From contig JADIMH010000065.1 of assembly GCA_017694885.1 (NCBI GenBank), forward strand, positions 1 to 64,000: a DNA stretch of 64,000 nucleotides, read 5' to 3'. The DNA comes from Candidatus Cryptobacteroides faecipullorum (lineage in GTDB: Bacteria > Bacteroidota > Bacteroidia > Bacteroidales > UBA932). Below, piece after piece: positions 1 to 8,984 of the stretch; the first letter of the stretch is position 1, and the number at the start of each line of letters is the position of its first letter. Both the position numbers and the translations under genes were made by a program. The notes below the pieces were generated by a model that was given only the letters and a program-made list of their open reading frames with translations, was not told the origin of the DNA and did not search any database.

Positions 1-534
1 CTCCTGCACCACTTCGATCAGTTCCTGAGGTATCGATGCCATGGCCACTGCAATGACACCTTCGATCGCGATGACTACGCGCCTGTCACGTGCTCCCTTG
101 ACTTTGAGGAAGATTCCTTCGTACCCCTCGAATTCTCCGCCCGTAACCCTCACCCTGGTACCTTTGCTCAAATTCAGCTCGTCGGTCTTCAGATACAGCA
201 GGCGGTCGTCATATGAACCTGTCACCGCTATGAAGACCCGCATCTGCTCGTCCGGAACTATGATCTTCTCTCCTGCCCTGCGGTTCATCACATACTGCAG
301 GAACGGGATCTCGGACTTCAGGCGACGCATTATGGCATCAGTCGTATATATGAAAATAAAGTTATGGATTACCGGGACCAGTTCTTTTCTCTTTTTATCG
401 TATTTTTCCTTCACGACATAATGCATCGGAATAAAACTCAAGACCGACTCCTTGTCAAGCATTTCCTTGACCTTGAGTTCCCTTCCGTACGTCACATACA
501 TCGCATACCATACGGGTTTTCCTTTTGCGCCCAT
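1..534 (-). CDS. NusG-family (UpxY-like) transcription antitermination protein, C-terminus cut by the window edge
   Basis: Own minus-strand translation from ATG at 534: MGAKGKPVWYAMYVTYGRELKVKEMLDKESVLSFIPMHYVVKEKY...LNLSKGTRVRVTGGEFEGYEGIFLKVKGARDRRVVIAIEG. NGN-type N-terminus plus KOW-like motif. Runs off the left edge, so it is absent from the ORF track. Confidence 0.85.
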   Translation of the reverse strand, partial: MGAKGKPVWYAMYVTYGRELKVKEMLDKESVLSFIPMHYVVKEKYDKKRKELVPVIHNFIFIYTTDAIMRRLKSEIPFLQYVMNRRAGEKIIVPDEQMRVFIAVTGSYDDRLLYLKTDELNLSKGTRVRVTGGEFEGYEGIFLKVKGARDRRVVIAIEGVIAVAMASIPQELIEVVQE

Positions 535-653
535 AATTTTCAGCCATGGATACTATCCGGAGTGCCGAACTTCATATAAATCAATGAAATTCAGCTAATT
601 ATAAGATCCAGCATCACTATAGGCCGCCGACGCGCAAACGTTGGCAACCGGTC

Positions 654-1028
654 TTAAATCCTATCGGGTAGAAACATCCTGACTTTCTCAGGACTGTCTG
701 CCATACGCAGCACCAGACCGGGTACAGGCCTGACGGGCCTGCCGGTCTTCTCTACTTTTTTCCTTAAATAACAATAGGCTAATGTAACCCCCCCCACTTC
801 AGAATGCAAGGTATCAGCGGTCATCTTTCCGACAGATGACCACACGACATGAGAATCCGCAGCCTCGGAAACAGCATTACCGGACTGCAAGGACCCAATG
901 TCCACCCCTGTCAGGGAGTCTGCTCTCAGAACCGAATCCGGCGACAAAGCAAGCAAAGCCGAAGATTCGTTACATAAAGGGAAATCCCCGAGAACAGATA
1001 CGTTTAGAATCTGTCTTATTCCAAGCAT
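654..1028 (-). CDS. hypothetical protein (124 aa) upstream of the NusG-like gene
   Basis: Open frame on the same strand as its neighbours. A TAAATTTG -7-like motif lies about 28 nt upstream of the ATG. No recognisable domain. Confidence 0.4.
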   Translation of the reverse strand: MLGIRQILNVSVLGDFPLCNESSALLALSPDSVLRADSLTGVDIGSLQSGNAVSEAADSHVVWSSVGKMTADTLHSEVGGVTLAYCYLRKKVEKTGRPVRPVPGLVLRMADSPEKVRMFLPDRI

Positions 1029-1055
1029 TACCTTTTCACATTCACACTAGCGTTG

Positions 1056-1063
1056 CAAATTTA
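1056..1063 (-). promoter_or_regulatory. Bacteroidota -7-like element TAAATTTG
   Basis: CAAATTTA on + strand, reading TAAATTTG on -, just upstream of the 654..1028 ORF. No clear -33 element. Confidence 0.35.
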
Positions 1064-1081
1064 CAACAATTTTTCAATTTG

Positions 1082-2434
1082 TTACGCTTTTTTACCGAAT
1101 AAAGGATCAACTTTTATAAAACATGTGACTGCAACGGTCGCCAGGCAGCATACGATGACCATCCAGAAAAAGCCAGTGTACCCGAGCCATTCCTGAAGAT
1201 ACCCCGCCGCCATGCCCGGAAGCATCATGCTCAAGGCCATAAATGCAGTACAGAGTGAATAATGGGCTGTCTTGAATTCCCCTTGTGAAAAGTATATCAG
1301 ATAGAGCATGTAGGCCGTGAATCCGAATCCGTAGCCGAACTGCTCGATAAAGACGAAAAGATTGATGATGAAGAAGCCTGAAGGCTGAGCCATGCTCAGA
1401 TACACGAAAGTCAGGCACGGAAGGGTCATGCTTGCCGCCATGGGCCAGAGCGATTTTTTCAGGCCCCAGTGCGATGCCGCTACACCGCCGACTATACCTC
1501 CGAGCGTAAGCGCCGCCACCCCGACCGTCCCGTATACGATTCCGACGCTTTCCGTAGAAAGCCCCAGTCCGCCGGCTTCCCGGGGATCAAGCAGGAAAGG
1601 GTTCATCATTTTCACTAAAAATGCCTCAGGAAGGCGGTACAGCAACATGAAAAGTATAGCTATCCATACATGCTTTTTCCGGAAGAATGTCACGAACGTC
1701 CGGCCGAATTCACGCATGATTCCGGATACCGGACGCACACCGGGCAAACCGCCGGAAGCCTCGTTTCCGGCAGTTTGTCCGAAGGGGGATTCAACCTTCG
1801 GAAGAAGGAATGCATGATAAAGCGAAACCGCAGCGAAAAGTACCGCACACAGCACTAAGGTCACTGTCCATGCCTTCGGTACGTCACCGTAATGCGTCTC
1901 TAAAAGTCCGGCGATGACCACCAGGACACCCTGTCCGAAAATCGAGGCACACCTGTAGAAAGTGCTTCTTATCCCTACGAAAAACGACTGCTCCCTCTGA
2001 TCCAGGGCTATCATGTAATACCCGTCGGCGGCAATATCGTGGGTGGCCGATGCAAAGGCCGTAATCCAGAAAATGACCAGAGTCAACACGAAAAGCGATA
2101 CCGGTGCGTGCCCTTCCGATATGGTCTCCGAAGAGGGATGGGGAAGGGAAAACGCCGCCAGGGCGAATGTCACGGCTATAATGGCCTGCATGGCCAGTAT
2201 CCACCATCTCTTGGTCCTGATGATGTCCACGAAAGGGCTCCAGAGAGGCTTGACCGTCCACGGCAGATAAAGAAGTCCGGTATACATGGCGATATCCCCG
2301 TTGGACATGCCCATATTCTTGAACATGATCACCGATATGACATTCACTATGAAATACGGAATCCCTTCCGCAAAATACAGGGTAGGCACCCATGCCCATG
2401 GAGTCCTCCTTTTTTCTCCGAGACTTCTTTCCAT
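1082..2434 (-). CDS. AmpG-like MFS permease (muropeptide transporter family)
   Basis: Polytopic 450 aa; N-terminal WVPTLYFAEGIPYFIVNVISVIMFKNMGMSNGDIAMYTGLLYLPWTVKPLWSPFVD is typical of AmpG-type MFS proteins. Confidence 0.8.
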   Translation of the reverse strand: MERSLGEKRRTPWAWVPTLYFAEGIPYFIVNVISVIMFKNMGMSNGDIAMYTGLLYLPWTVKPLWSPFVDIIRTKRWWILAMQAIIAVTFALAAFSLPHPSSETISEGHAPVSLFVLTLVIFWITAFASATHDIAADGYYMIALDQREQSFFVGIRSTFYRCASIFGQGVLVVIAGLLETHYGDVPKAWTVTLVLCAVLFAAVSLYHAFLLPKVESPFGQTAGNEASGGLPGVRPVSGIMREFGRTFVTFFRKKHVWIAILFMLLYRLPEAFLVKMMNPFLLDPREAGGLGLSTESVGIVYGTVGVAALTLGGIVGGVAASHWGLKKSLWPMAASMTLPCLTFVYLSMAQPSGFFIINLFVFIEQFGYGFGFTAYMLYLIYFSQGEFKTAHYSLCTAFMALSMMLPGMAAGYLQEWLGYTGFFWMVIVCCLATVAVTCFIKVDPLFGKKA

Positions 2435-2452
2435 ACAGTCAGATATTTAAAA

Positions 2453-4921
2453 TCATGGCCGATAGAGCGTTTCCATTCCGTCACGCCTTTCCCGGAAGGC
2501 ATCCGAAACCTCTGCTCCCCTATAATAATGCGCCAGAATGTCCTTATAGCCGTATCCTTTCTCCGACATCACGGCCGCACCTATCTGACAGAGACCGACA
2601 CCGTGCCCCCATCCGCGTCCGGAAAGAACCACCCTGTCGAATGCGGCGACCGGTTTCCGGCCGGTTTTCCTGTAACAGGCCGCCTCTTTTGCTACGGCAT
2701 CGGCCGGCAGCATCATGCCTACAGAGTCATAATAAGACACCTCGAATGCAGAGCTCTTCAAATGGGTATCGGAAAGCACTTTCCTGATTTCAAGCTCTTT
2801 GCCTACCCTTACCGAACATCCTGTGCCGATTATCTCCAGCAGTGAAATCCTTCCCGAATCCCCTCTTTCAAGCGGAATCAAGGCAAGCAACTCCCCTATA
2901 TCGATTCCCAGTTTCCCGGAAATCAGGGAGGAGAGTTCCCTTCGGTCATATTCCGCCTTCCACTCGAAGAAATCCATTGTTTCCAGATCATAGTCATTCA
3001 GCACCTGGGTCAGGACAGACATGTCCGAAGTGTTGCAGAAATATCCCGTACACTGTTCCCCGACGGGTCCCGGAGCAGGACGGATCCCTGCCGCAGAGCA
3101 GGATTCAGGGGAATCCCCGACACTCTGCAGATACGGGAAGTCCTCATTTTCCCAGCAGACGGAAAATTTTTCCGTCCTGCCTCCGCAGCATTTGGAAAAT
3201 CTGGCGTCGCAGATCCTGCCGCCATAAGTCAGGACCTGTCCCCATGTAGCGTCTATTACTTTCCTGGCCTTGTTCCCGATAACCCGTGTCAGCCCCTGAT
3301 AACGCTGGCAATGGTCATCTGCACATACATCAAACAACTTATGGTCATCATGTCCGTACCACTTTATGTGCTCTACGGTATCGATCCATTCCCCTCTCTC
3401 CGATGCCGGATGCCTTTCCTTTTCACTGCCTTTCAATGAATCCAGCCATGTAACCACGGAAGGAAGGTTCTTTACCTCTTCAGGGAAACATCCCGATGCC
3501 TGACCGCCGTGCGCCGGATTCCCGTTACGCCGCCCTATCAGGGACATCACCCATGATCTGGAAATGACCGCATGCGCCTTTAGGAACTCTTCCGAGGCAG
3601 TGGACTTCATCTCAGAAGAAATCACGCTCAGAAGATAGTCCTCGACACCTATGACATTTACGGCAGTCAGAGCGTCTTTCTCGACGATTATCTTCAGGGC
3701 ACCTGCAAATTTCTGGTTTTCTTTCCTTTGCCAATGGAAACTGTTGCCTATAGTCACTCCGTACAGTATGAAAGCCGGCTCTGCGAACATCATCGACGGG
3801 GTCAGCGAGTCGAAATAAAGCTCATCATACAGAGCTCCGTCATATTCGATCTTGCCTCCGTTGAAAACCGCCTTTCTGGGACCGGCCCCGTCCGATATGA
3901 TCTCGAATTCTATCTCCTTTGCCGACATTATGCCCACGGACAGCATAGTCTGGCTCCTGGTAAGCCTCCACAGAAGAAGGCTTTCGGCCTCCTCGGACAT
4001 GGAGACCTCATCATAGACCTCTGCAAGGAGTTCAGGGGTCAGTTTGTCGAAGTCCTCCTGACGCGGCGTAACAATGACCCCGGCCATGTCCGCACATCCA
4101 GGACTTATCACCAGCCGGTCTTCATTATCCGAAAAATAATGGCTGGATCTGTGTGCAGCCCTGAATATCACTACCGAGCGGTATTCTCCTGCAGCGTACC
4201 AGGTCAGAAGGTTGAACATGGGTTCCTTCCCCTCTTCGGCAGCAGGGGCGCAGTCCAGCAGACGATAGAACATCTTGGCTGCGGACTTGGCCGTTGCGGC
4301 CCTTATTACGAATACACCGCGGATGAATTTCCTGTAACGGAACACTTCAGCATCCTGGACCGAAGAAAGGTATTCGAGATCGCTGTCCCTTATCGAATCC
4401 AGCATGCCGTCCACATCGCACTCGAGAGGCATCATGCCTCTCGATGCCGCCTGGAAATGGAAATGGTCGGGGGCCGATGCTCCGCAGCAGGGACCATTGT
4501 AGAATACGGTATATCCGCCAAGCGCCCTGGCCAGGTCGAGCATGTCCACATATCGTTTCCATATGCTCTGGTCTACGTGCCTGTCCGAGGCGATGACCAG
4601 ATGCCCTGGAAAAATCGGATACGGATTTACCAGAATGTCGTATTTTTTGGATTTCCTGCCCTCGAACCTGAGGCTGATCTGTCCGGCAGGCCTGTTTTCC
4701 CGGCACAGGAAACATCTGCGCTCTTTTATTGCCTTTTCAGACACATCCGCCGCCGAGGAAACGATCCTTGCCGGATTGAACTGTATCCGGACTTCCAGTC
4801 CGCCTATGGACACCGGCCTGATACGGGCATCCTTCAAAGCCCGGAAATTGTCGCAGGCCAGAGGCCATTGCGAGAGCTGGTCGTTTATGAATTTTTCTAT
4901 TGGCTTCCTACCGGTTTTCAT
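2453..4921 (-). CDS. DUF4922-like HIT/GalT-branch phosphorylase domain fused to a SpoIID/LytB domain
   Basis: N-terminal half has the HxHxQ motif (APDHFHFQAAS) and RRCFLCRENRPAGQ. C-terminal half has IGVEDYLLSVISSEM, VIDATWGQVLTYGG and GRGWGHGVGLCQIGA, which are SpoIID hallmarks. No N-terminal signal peptide. Confidence 0.82.
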   Translation of the reverse strand: MKTGRKPIEKFINDQLSQWPLACDNFRALKDARIRPVSIGGLEVRIQFNPARIVSSAADVSEKAIKERRCFLCRENRPAGQISLRFEGRKSKKYDILVNPYPIFPGHLVIASDRHVDQSIWKRYVDMLDLARALGGYTVFYNGPCCGASAPDHFHFQAASRGMMPLECDVDGMLDSIRDSDLEYLSSVQDAEVFRYRKFIRGVFVIRAATAKSAAKMFYRLLDCAPAAEEGKEPMFNLLTWYAAGEYRSVVIFRAAHRSSHYFSDNEDRLVISPGCADMAGVIVTPRQEDFDKLTPELLAEVYDEVSMSEEAESLLLWRLTRSQTMLSVGIMSAKEIEFEIISDGAGPRKAVFNGGKIEYDGALYDELYFDSLTPSMMFAEPAFILYGVTIGNSFHWQRKENQKFAGALKIIVEKDALTAVNVIGVEDYLLSVISSEMKSTASEEFLKAHAVISRSWVMSLIGRRNGNPAHGGQASGCFPEEVKNLPSVVTWLDSLKGSEKERHPASERGEWIDTVEHIKWYGHDDHKLFDVCADDHCQRYQGLTRVIGNKARKVIDATWGQVLTYGGRICDARFSKCCGGRTEKFSVCWENEDFPYLQSVGDSPESCSAAGIRPAPGPVGEQCTGYFCNTSDMSVLTQVLNDYDLETMDFFEWKAEYDRRELSSLISGKLGIDIGELLALIPLERGDSGRISLLEIIGTGCSVRVGKELEIRKVLSDTHLKSSAFEVSYYDSVGMMLPADAVAKEAACYRKTGRKPVAAFDRVVLSGRGWGHGVGLCQIGAAVMSEKGYGYKDILAHYYRGAEVSDAFRERRDGMETLYRP

Positions 4922-6350
4922 GAGTCGGGCCTCCCTTACCCCTGAGACGGGCTTCCAGTTCGCAGGTGCGGATCCAGTCCTTGTAGAAATTGTTGGAGTT
5001 AGTCTTTTCTATGCTGAGGGCCGCGTCCGAGTTCCCTTCCCATCTCCGGCAGCAGTACAGGACTTCATATATCCTGCCGATCCGGTATTCGCGGCTTATC
5101 CTGAGCCCCGCCGCATAATCTTCTCCGTAACTGGTATTGGGGAATCCCCCTATGCGCCTGAGAACAGGCACATAAAATGCTCTCGGGGCACCGAGCCCGT
5201 TGATTCTCAGGGCATTGTTCCTGCCATTATCAGGCGTCCACTCCCTATGGTCGATGACTCCAGGAGGAATGGGCTTCATGGCAAAGTCTGTCATCCGGTA
5301 TGAACCTACGACCATCGCACAGTCTTCTTCCCCGAACTTTGCGATGATCCTGGACAGAGTGTCCGGTCCGCTGTAGACATCGTCACTGTCCAGCTGGACA
5401 GCATATCTGCCGCAATATACGCTGTTTACCGCCAGATTCCAGCATCCGCCTATCCCCAGATCATCCCTTTCCGGAACCAGATGCACAAGTCTGTCTCCGC
5501 AGCCGGCTTTCATACGCTCGAGAACTTCCGTGGTTCCGTCGGTAGAATGGTTGTCGACTACGATTATATTGAAACTGAAGTCGCACTCCTGTGAAAGAGC
5601 GCTTCTGACCGCGTCTTCAATGGTTCTGACCCTGTTGAATACAGGTATGATCACTGAAGCCGTTACAGGGAATACCTCACCGGCTTCCTGGGGTTCGTTT
5701 TCCGCGACGCTTCTGAACACCGGTTCGAGACAGGCGCCGATACGTTTCAGGTATGCTGTACAGATCTGCTCCATTTCGATCTGCACCTGCCTGTTCTTCG
5801 GGTCTACATAATCGAAGATCTTTTCTCCCGACCTGCGATGGTCGGTCTCGGTTTCCGAGTACAGGAACTCGCTGACATGGACTATGCTTTTCATGTTCAG
5901 GCGCAGTTCATACAGCGCACCCCATTTACGCGGCTCCGTCATCAGGCCCACTGCCCTCCGGAAGGACCTGGTCCTGAATACCAGCACCGACCCGAAATCG
6001 AAGTCATCCCTCAATGCCCCTTTCTGGCAGTCTATCAGAGGATGTTTCCTTCCCTGGTCATAGTGGTCAGAATACAGCATGTCCGCTCCGGTATCTTCCG
6101 CGATCCTCACAAACCGGTCCAGGGCCAGATAACCCATCTCCAGCGGCTGCGCCTTGGTATAAAGCAGCAAATATTCAGATCTGGCCGCGTCCGCTATGGA
6201 CCGCAACGTTTCCGTAGCTCCGAAAGAGTGCTGCGGAATGACCGTAACTCCGTCGAAAGAGTCGCTGCCGGACAGGGACCCGAGAGTACAGGACATGTCC
6301 TGTTCGCACGGCATCGGTAAAATGAAGCATTCGATTCCTGGCATAATCAT
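4908..6350 (-). CDS. glycosyltransferase family 2 protein
   Basis: TASVIIPVFNRVRTIEDAVRSALSQ...NIIVVDNHSTDGT...YAVQLDSDDVY; GT-A motifs. Overlaps the next gene by 14 nt. Confidence 0.85.
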   Translation of the reverse strand: MIMPGIECFILPMPCEQDMSCTLGSLSGSDSFDGVTVIPQHSFGATETLRSIADAARSEYLLLYTKAQPLEMGYLALDRFVRIAEDTGADMLYSDHYDQGRKHPLIDCQKGALRDDFDFGSVLVFRTRSFRRAVGLMTEPRKWGALYELRLNMKSIVHVSEFLYSETETDHRRSGEKIFDYVDPKNRQVQIEMEQICTAYLKRIGACLEPVFRSVAENEPQEAGEVFPVTASVIIPVFNRVRTIEDAVRSALSQECDFSFNIIVVDNHSTDGTTEVLERMKAGCGDRLVHLVPERDDLGIGGCWNLAVNSVYCGRYAVQLDSDDVYSGPDTLSRIIAKFGEEDCAMVVGSYRMTDFAMKPIPPGVIDHREWTPDNGRNNALRINGLGAPRAFYVPVLRRIGGFPNTSYGEDYAAGLRISREYRIGRIYEVLYCCRRWEGNSDAALSIEKTNSNNFYKDWIRTCELEARLRGKGGPTHENR

Positions 6351-6422
6351 ATTTGTTTTTCTGCTGCTCCTCCGGGTTCGGCAGCGGATCCGCGTTCAGG
6401 ATGACAAAACTGCGAGTTCCTG

Positions 6423-7022
6423 TCAGAGAAGGGCAAGAAGCCTGTCTTTGATCCTTACGAACTCTTGTTCAAAGTTAGGGGTCAGAACTGACTTGCCCAA
6501 ATTTTCTTCCACTTCTTCCATATCCCAGAAGCGTCCCTCGGCCACCTCCTCCATATCAGGGGACAGGATGAACGAACCGACCGCCGCAAATACATTGACA
6601 AGCTCTTTCTCTATCTCGGATTCGAAGACATAGGACCCAAGATAGACAGGATTGAATTCCTTCAGTCCGAGTTCTTCCGAGGCTTCCCTGTAAAGCGCTT
6701 CCAGCAATATTTCCCCATAATCTACATGACCTCCGACAGCGGTATCCCATTTCCCGGGCTGGATGTCCTTTTCCATGGACCTCTTCTGAAGATAAATCCG
6801 CCCGTACCTGTCCAGCACATGCAGATGCACTACGGGATGCAGGACTTTGGCTCCGCTGTGGCAGTATGAGCGCGAGGCTCTGGCCACCACTTCTCCCGTA
6901 GGCTCCACCACCGGGAACATCTCGGCTTTTGTCCCTGTCTCCGGACTTTCTGCATCGCACGCCCTTCTCGGCGGCAGTACAGGAGGCAGCCATGAAGGAT
7001 AGATCAGATCAAACATATTCAA
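6423..7022 (-). CDS. NUDIX hydrolase
   Basis: Nudix box GGHVDYGEILLEALYREASEELGL. Confidence 0.9.
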   Translation of the reverse strand: MNMFDLIYPSWLPPVLPPRRACDAESPETGTKAEMFPVVEPTGEVVARASRSYCHSGAKVLHPVVHLHVLDRYGRIYLQKRSMEKDIQPGKWDTAVGGHVDYGEILLEALYREASEELGLKEFNPVYLGSYVFESEIEKELVNVFAAVGSFILSPDMEEVAEGRFWDMEEVEENLGKSVLTPNFEQEFVRIKDRLLALL

Positions 7023-7719
7023 TCACCATACATGCCCCTATGAGGACGGTTACAGCCAGGATCAGTGCCTTTACCGCCGGTTTGGACGGCTTGCTTCCGA
7101 CTTCTTCGGCAGAGGAGTCCACGGCTTCCTTGAAAAATATGAACATTGCAGGCAGACAGGCCGCCGCCAGGAGTGTGTCTTCAGGAATATTGAACAATAC
7201 GATTTTGGAAATCGCGATAACAGCCCAATGCACTATGAAGATAAACGCGAAGAAATTGATTTTCCTGTTGAATGCCATGAGCATCCCGAGCATATAGAGA
7301 GCGACTGCGCTCGGAAGCATCGGTGTGGTCATCTGCGGGAAAGTCATCCCCCTGAAAAGGGAAATCAACGGATAGACCAGAGGAAGGAGTATCATGAGCA
7401 CTCCCCACGGCCTGTATTTCCCGGACTTCTGGAAAGATGAAAAATGCGTGGCCAGATCATAGACCCAGGCCGCAGCGACAAGACACCAGAAAATGGTCAT
7501 TACATTGGAGTAATCGCGTCCGCCGGCGAATTTCATGTAATATACGAATGCTATCCAGAGAGCTTCCAGCACCATAAGGACCTTGGTGGCTATTTTCACC
7601 CATGTCATAGGTTTCACCCACAGCAACACCGTGAACAAGGCAGCCACAGCAATGAAAGCCAGCTGCCAGGGCCAGGTCTGTGCGTTATATTCAGCTATCG
7701 AGTTCCAGAATACTTCCAT
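7009..7719 (-). CDS. DUF6064-like multi-pass membrane protein
   Basis: 236 aa, several hydrophobic helices, N-terminus MEVFWNSIAEYNAQTWPWQ; 14-nt overlap with the NUDIX gene. Confidence 0.65.
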   Translation of the reverse strand: MEVFWNSIAEYNAQTWPWQLAFIAVAALFTVLLWVKPMTWVKIATKVLMVLEALWIAFVYYMKFAGGRDYSNVMTIFWCLVAAAWVYDLATHFSSFQKSGKYRPWGVLMILLPLVYPLISLFRGMTFPQMTTPMLPSAVALYMLGMLMAFNRKINFFAFIFIVHWAVIAISKIVLFNIPEDTLLAAACLPAMFIFFKEAVDSSAEEVGSKPSKPAVKALILAVTVLIGACMVIEYV

Positions 7720-7720
7720 A

Positions 7721-8218
7721 CTACAGATATTTAGAGTCCCTGGTCATAGAATAGGCCTTGCCGTGCAGGAGAAACACCGGTATGGTCGCCCCTACAGCAA
7801 GCATGAACAGCACGCTTCCCGCAACCGCCCCGTTGAACATCATGGACTGGAGATATTCGAAGCCCTGCGAAGGAGAAGAAATGTTCTGAAGGAACATTAT
7901 CAGGGAAAACACCGTCTTATAGGCATAAGTCCCCGGGATCATCGGGAGAAGTGCAGGAATATACAGCACGGTCATCGGACAATAGACTTTCTTTCCGCAC
8001 CATACGCTTCCCGTGCCTATTATCAGAGCGGCTACCAGGGAGGCGGAGGCGATGTCCACCCCGAGAAAAGTCATAAGGCAATACCTTGCCGCATGCCCTA
8101 CTGCAGCCAGCAGGGCGATGAATTTGAACGCCCTGAGAGGAGGATCGGAAATGGCCCCGAACCCCATTGCCGCGACAGCGGCGAAAAGTCCGTCGGAAAT
8201 AATATCTACCGCTATCAT
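7721..8218 (-). CDS. threonine/serine exporter family, C-terminal-type subunit (ThrE_2 / YjjB-like)
   Basis: 165-aa membrane protein with PMTVLYIPALLPMIPGTYAYKTV; partner of the adjacent DUF1212-like ORF. Confidence 0.75.
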   Translation of the reverse strand: MIAVDIISDGLFAAVAAMGFGAISDPPLRAFKFIALLAAVGHAARYCLMTFLGVDIASASLVAALIIGTGSVWCGKKVYCPMTVLYIPALLPMIPGTYAYKTVFSLIMFLQNISSPSQGFEYLQSMMFNGAVAGSVLFMLAVGATIPVFLLHGKAYSMTRDSKYL

Positions 8219-8982
8219 AACAGACTGTCTTTAACCAGCATAAGTGTTGCCGACATACCTATGGCAATACAGACTATCAGCATAAGTGCATTCACCAGAC
8301 GGCTGATTCCTATCTGTATGTGGCCGTCCGTAATGTCTATGACCCCGTTTATCAGAGGAACTCCCGGAACAAGATACAGGACGCTCGTCGCCAATGCGAT
8401 TTCAGCCGTATTCAGTCCGAGAGCGAGGGCAGAGGAGGCGCACAGAGACGCAACGAATGCAGAAACTATAAATACTATATAATGGTTCACCCCGCGTCTG
8501 GTCAGATGCTGTCTCGTAAAGAATCCGACGAGAGTCGAGGTAAATACTATGAGCATGGCCCATATGTCGCCTCCGAAAAGACGGCAGAACGATGCGTTAG
8601 CCAGAGCGGCCATGAAGAGCACGAACCACGGATTCATCTTGGGCTTGGCAACTATCTCTTCGAACTTGTGCCGGATGGCATCGAGAGACATGTCGTTGTC
8701 ATATGCCGCCCAACTCAGGGCGCTGAGGTCGGCGTTCCATTCGAAACTGATCGGCAGTCCAGGAATGTCGAGCACTCTCGTACTCATGGTTTTTCCGCCT
8801 TTCTCGCAGACGGTCAGCGTGGCCGTCTTCTGTGAAGTGTGGATTCTCACATCGGTTCCGAGTGCCTCTCCTATGCGCTTGCTGTTACGCACGACGCGGG
8901 AAGTATGAACCCCCGCGCCGAGCATATGAGAAACATATCCGGATATGAAGTCCGCTATGTCGTTTACGTATTCCTGAGTCAT
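8215..8982 (-). CDS. threonine/serine exporter family, N-terminal-type subunit (ThrE / YjjP-like)
   Basis: Start corrected to MTQEYVNDIADFISGYVSHMLGAGVHTSRVVRNSKRIGEALG (8982); the upstream part of the track ORF overlaps the next gene. 4-nt overlap with 7721..8218. Confidence 0.8.
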   Translation of the reverse strand: MTQEYVNDIADFISGYVSHMLGAGVHTSRVVRNSKRIGEALGTDVRIHTSQKTATLTVCEKGGKTMSTRVLDIPGLPISFEWNADLSALSWAAYDNDMSLDAIRHKFEEIVAKPKMNPWFVLFMAALANASFCRLFGGDIWAMLIVFTSTLVGFFTRQHLTRRGVNHYIVFIVSAFVASLCASSALALGLNTAEIALATSVLYLVPGVPLINGVIDITDGHIQIGISRLVNALMLIVCIAIGMSATLMLVKDSLL

Positions 8983-8984
8983 CT

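Noticed and set aside
3728-4945. 405-aa plus-strand ORF
   Set aside because: Antisense to the well-supported DUF4922::SpoIID gene; His/Arg-rich composition typical of antisense reading.
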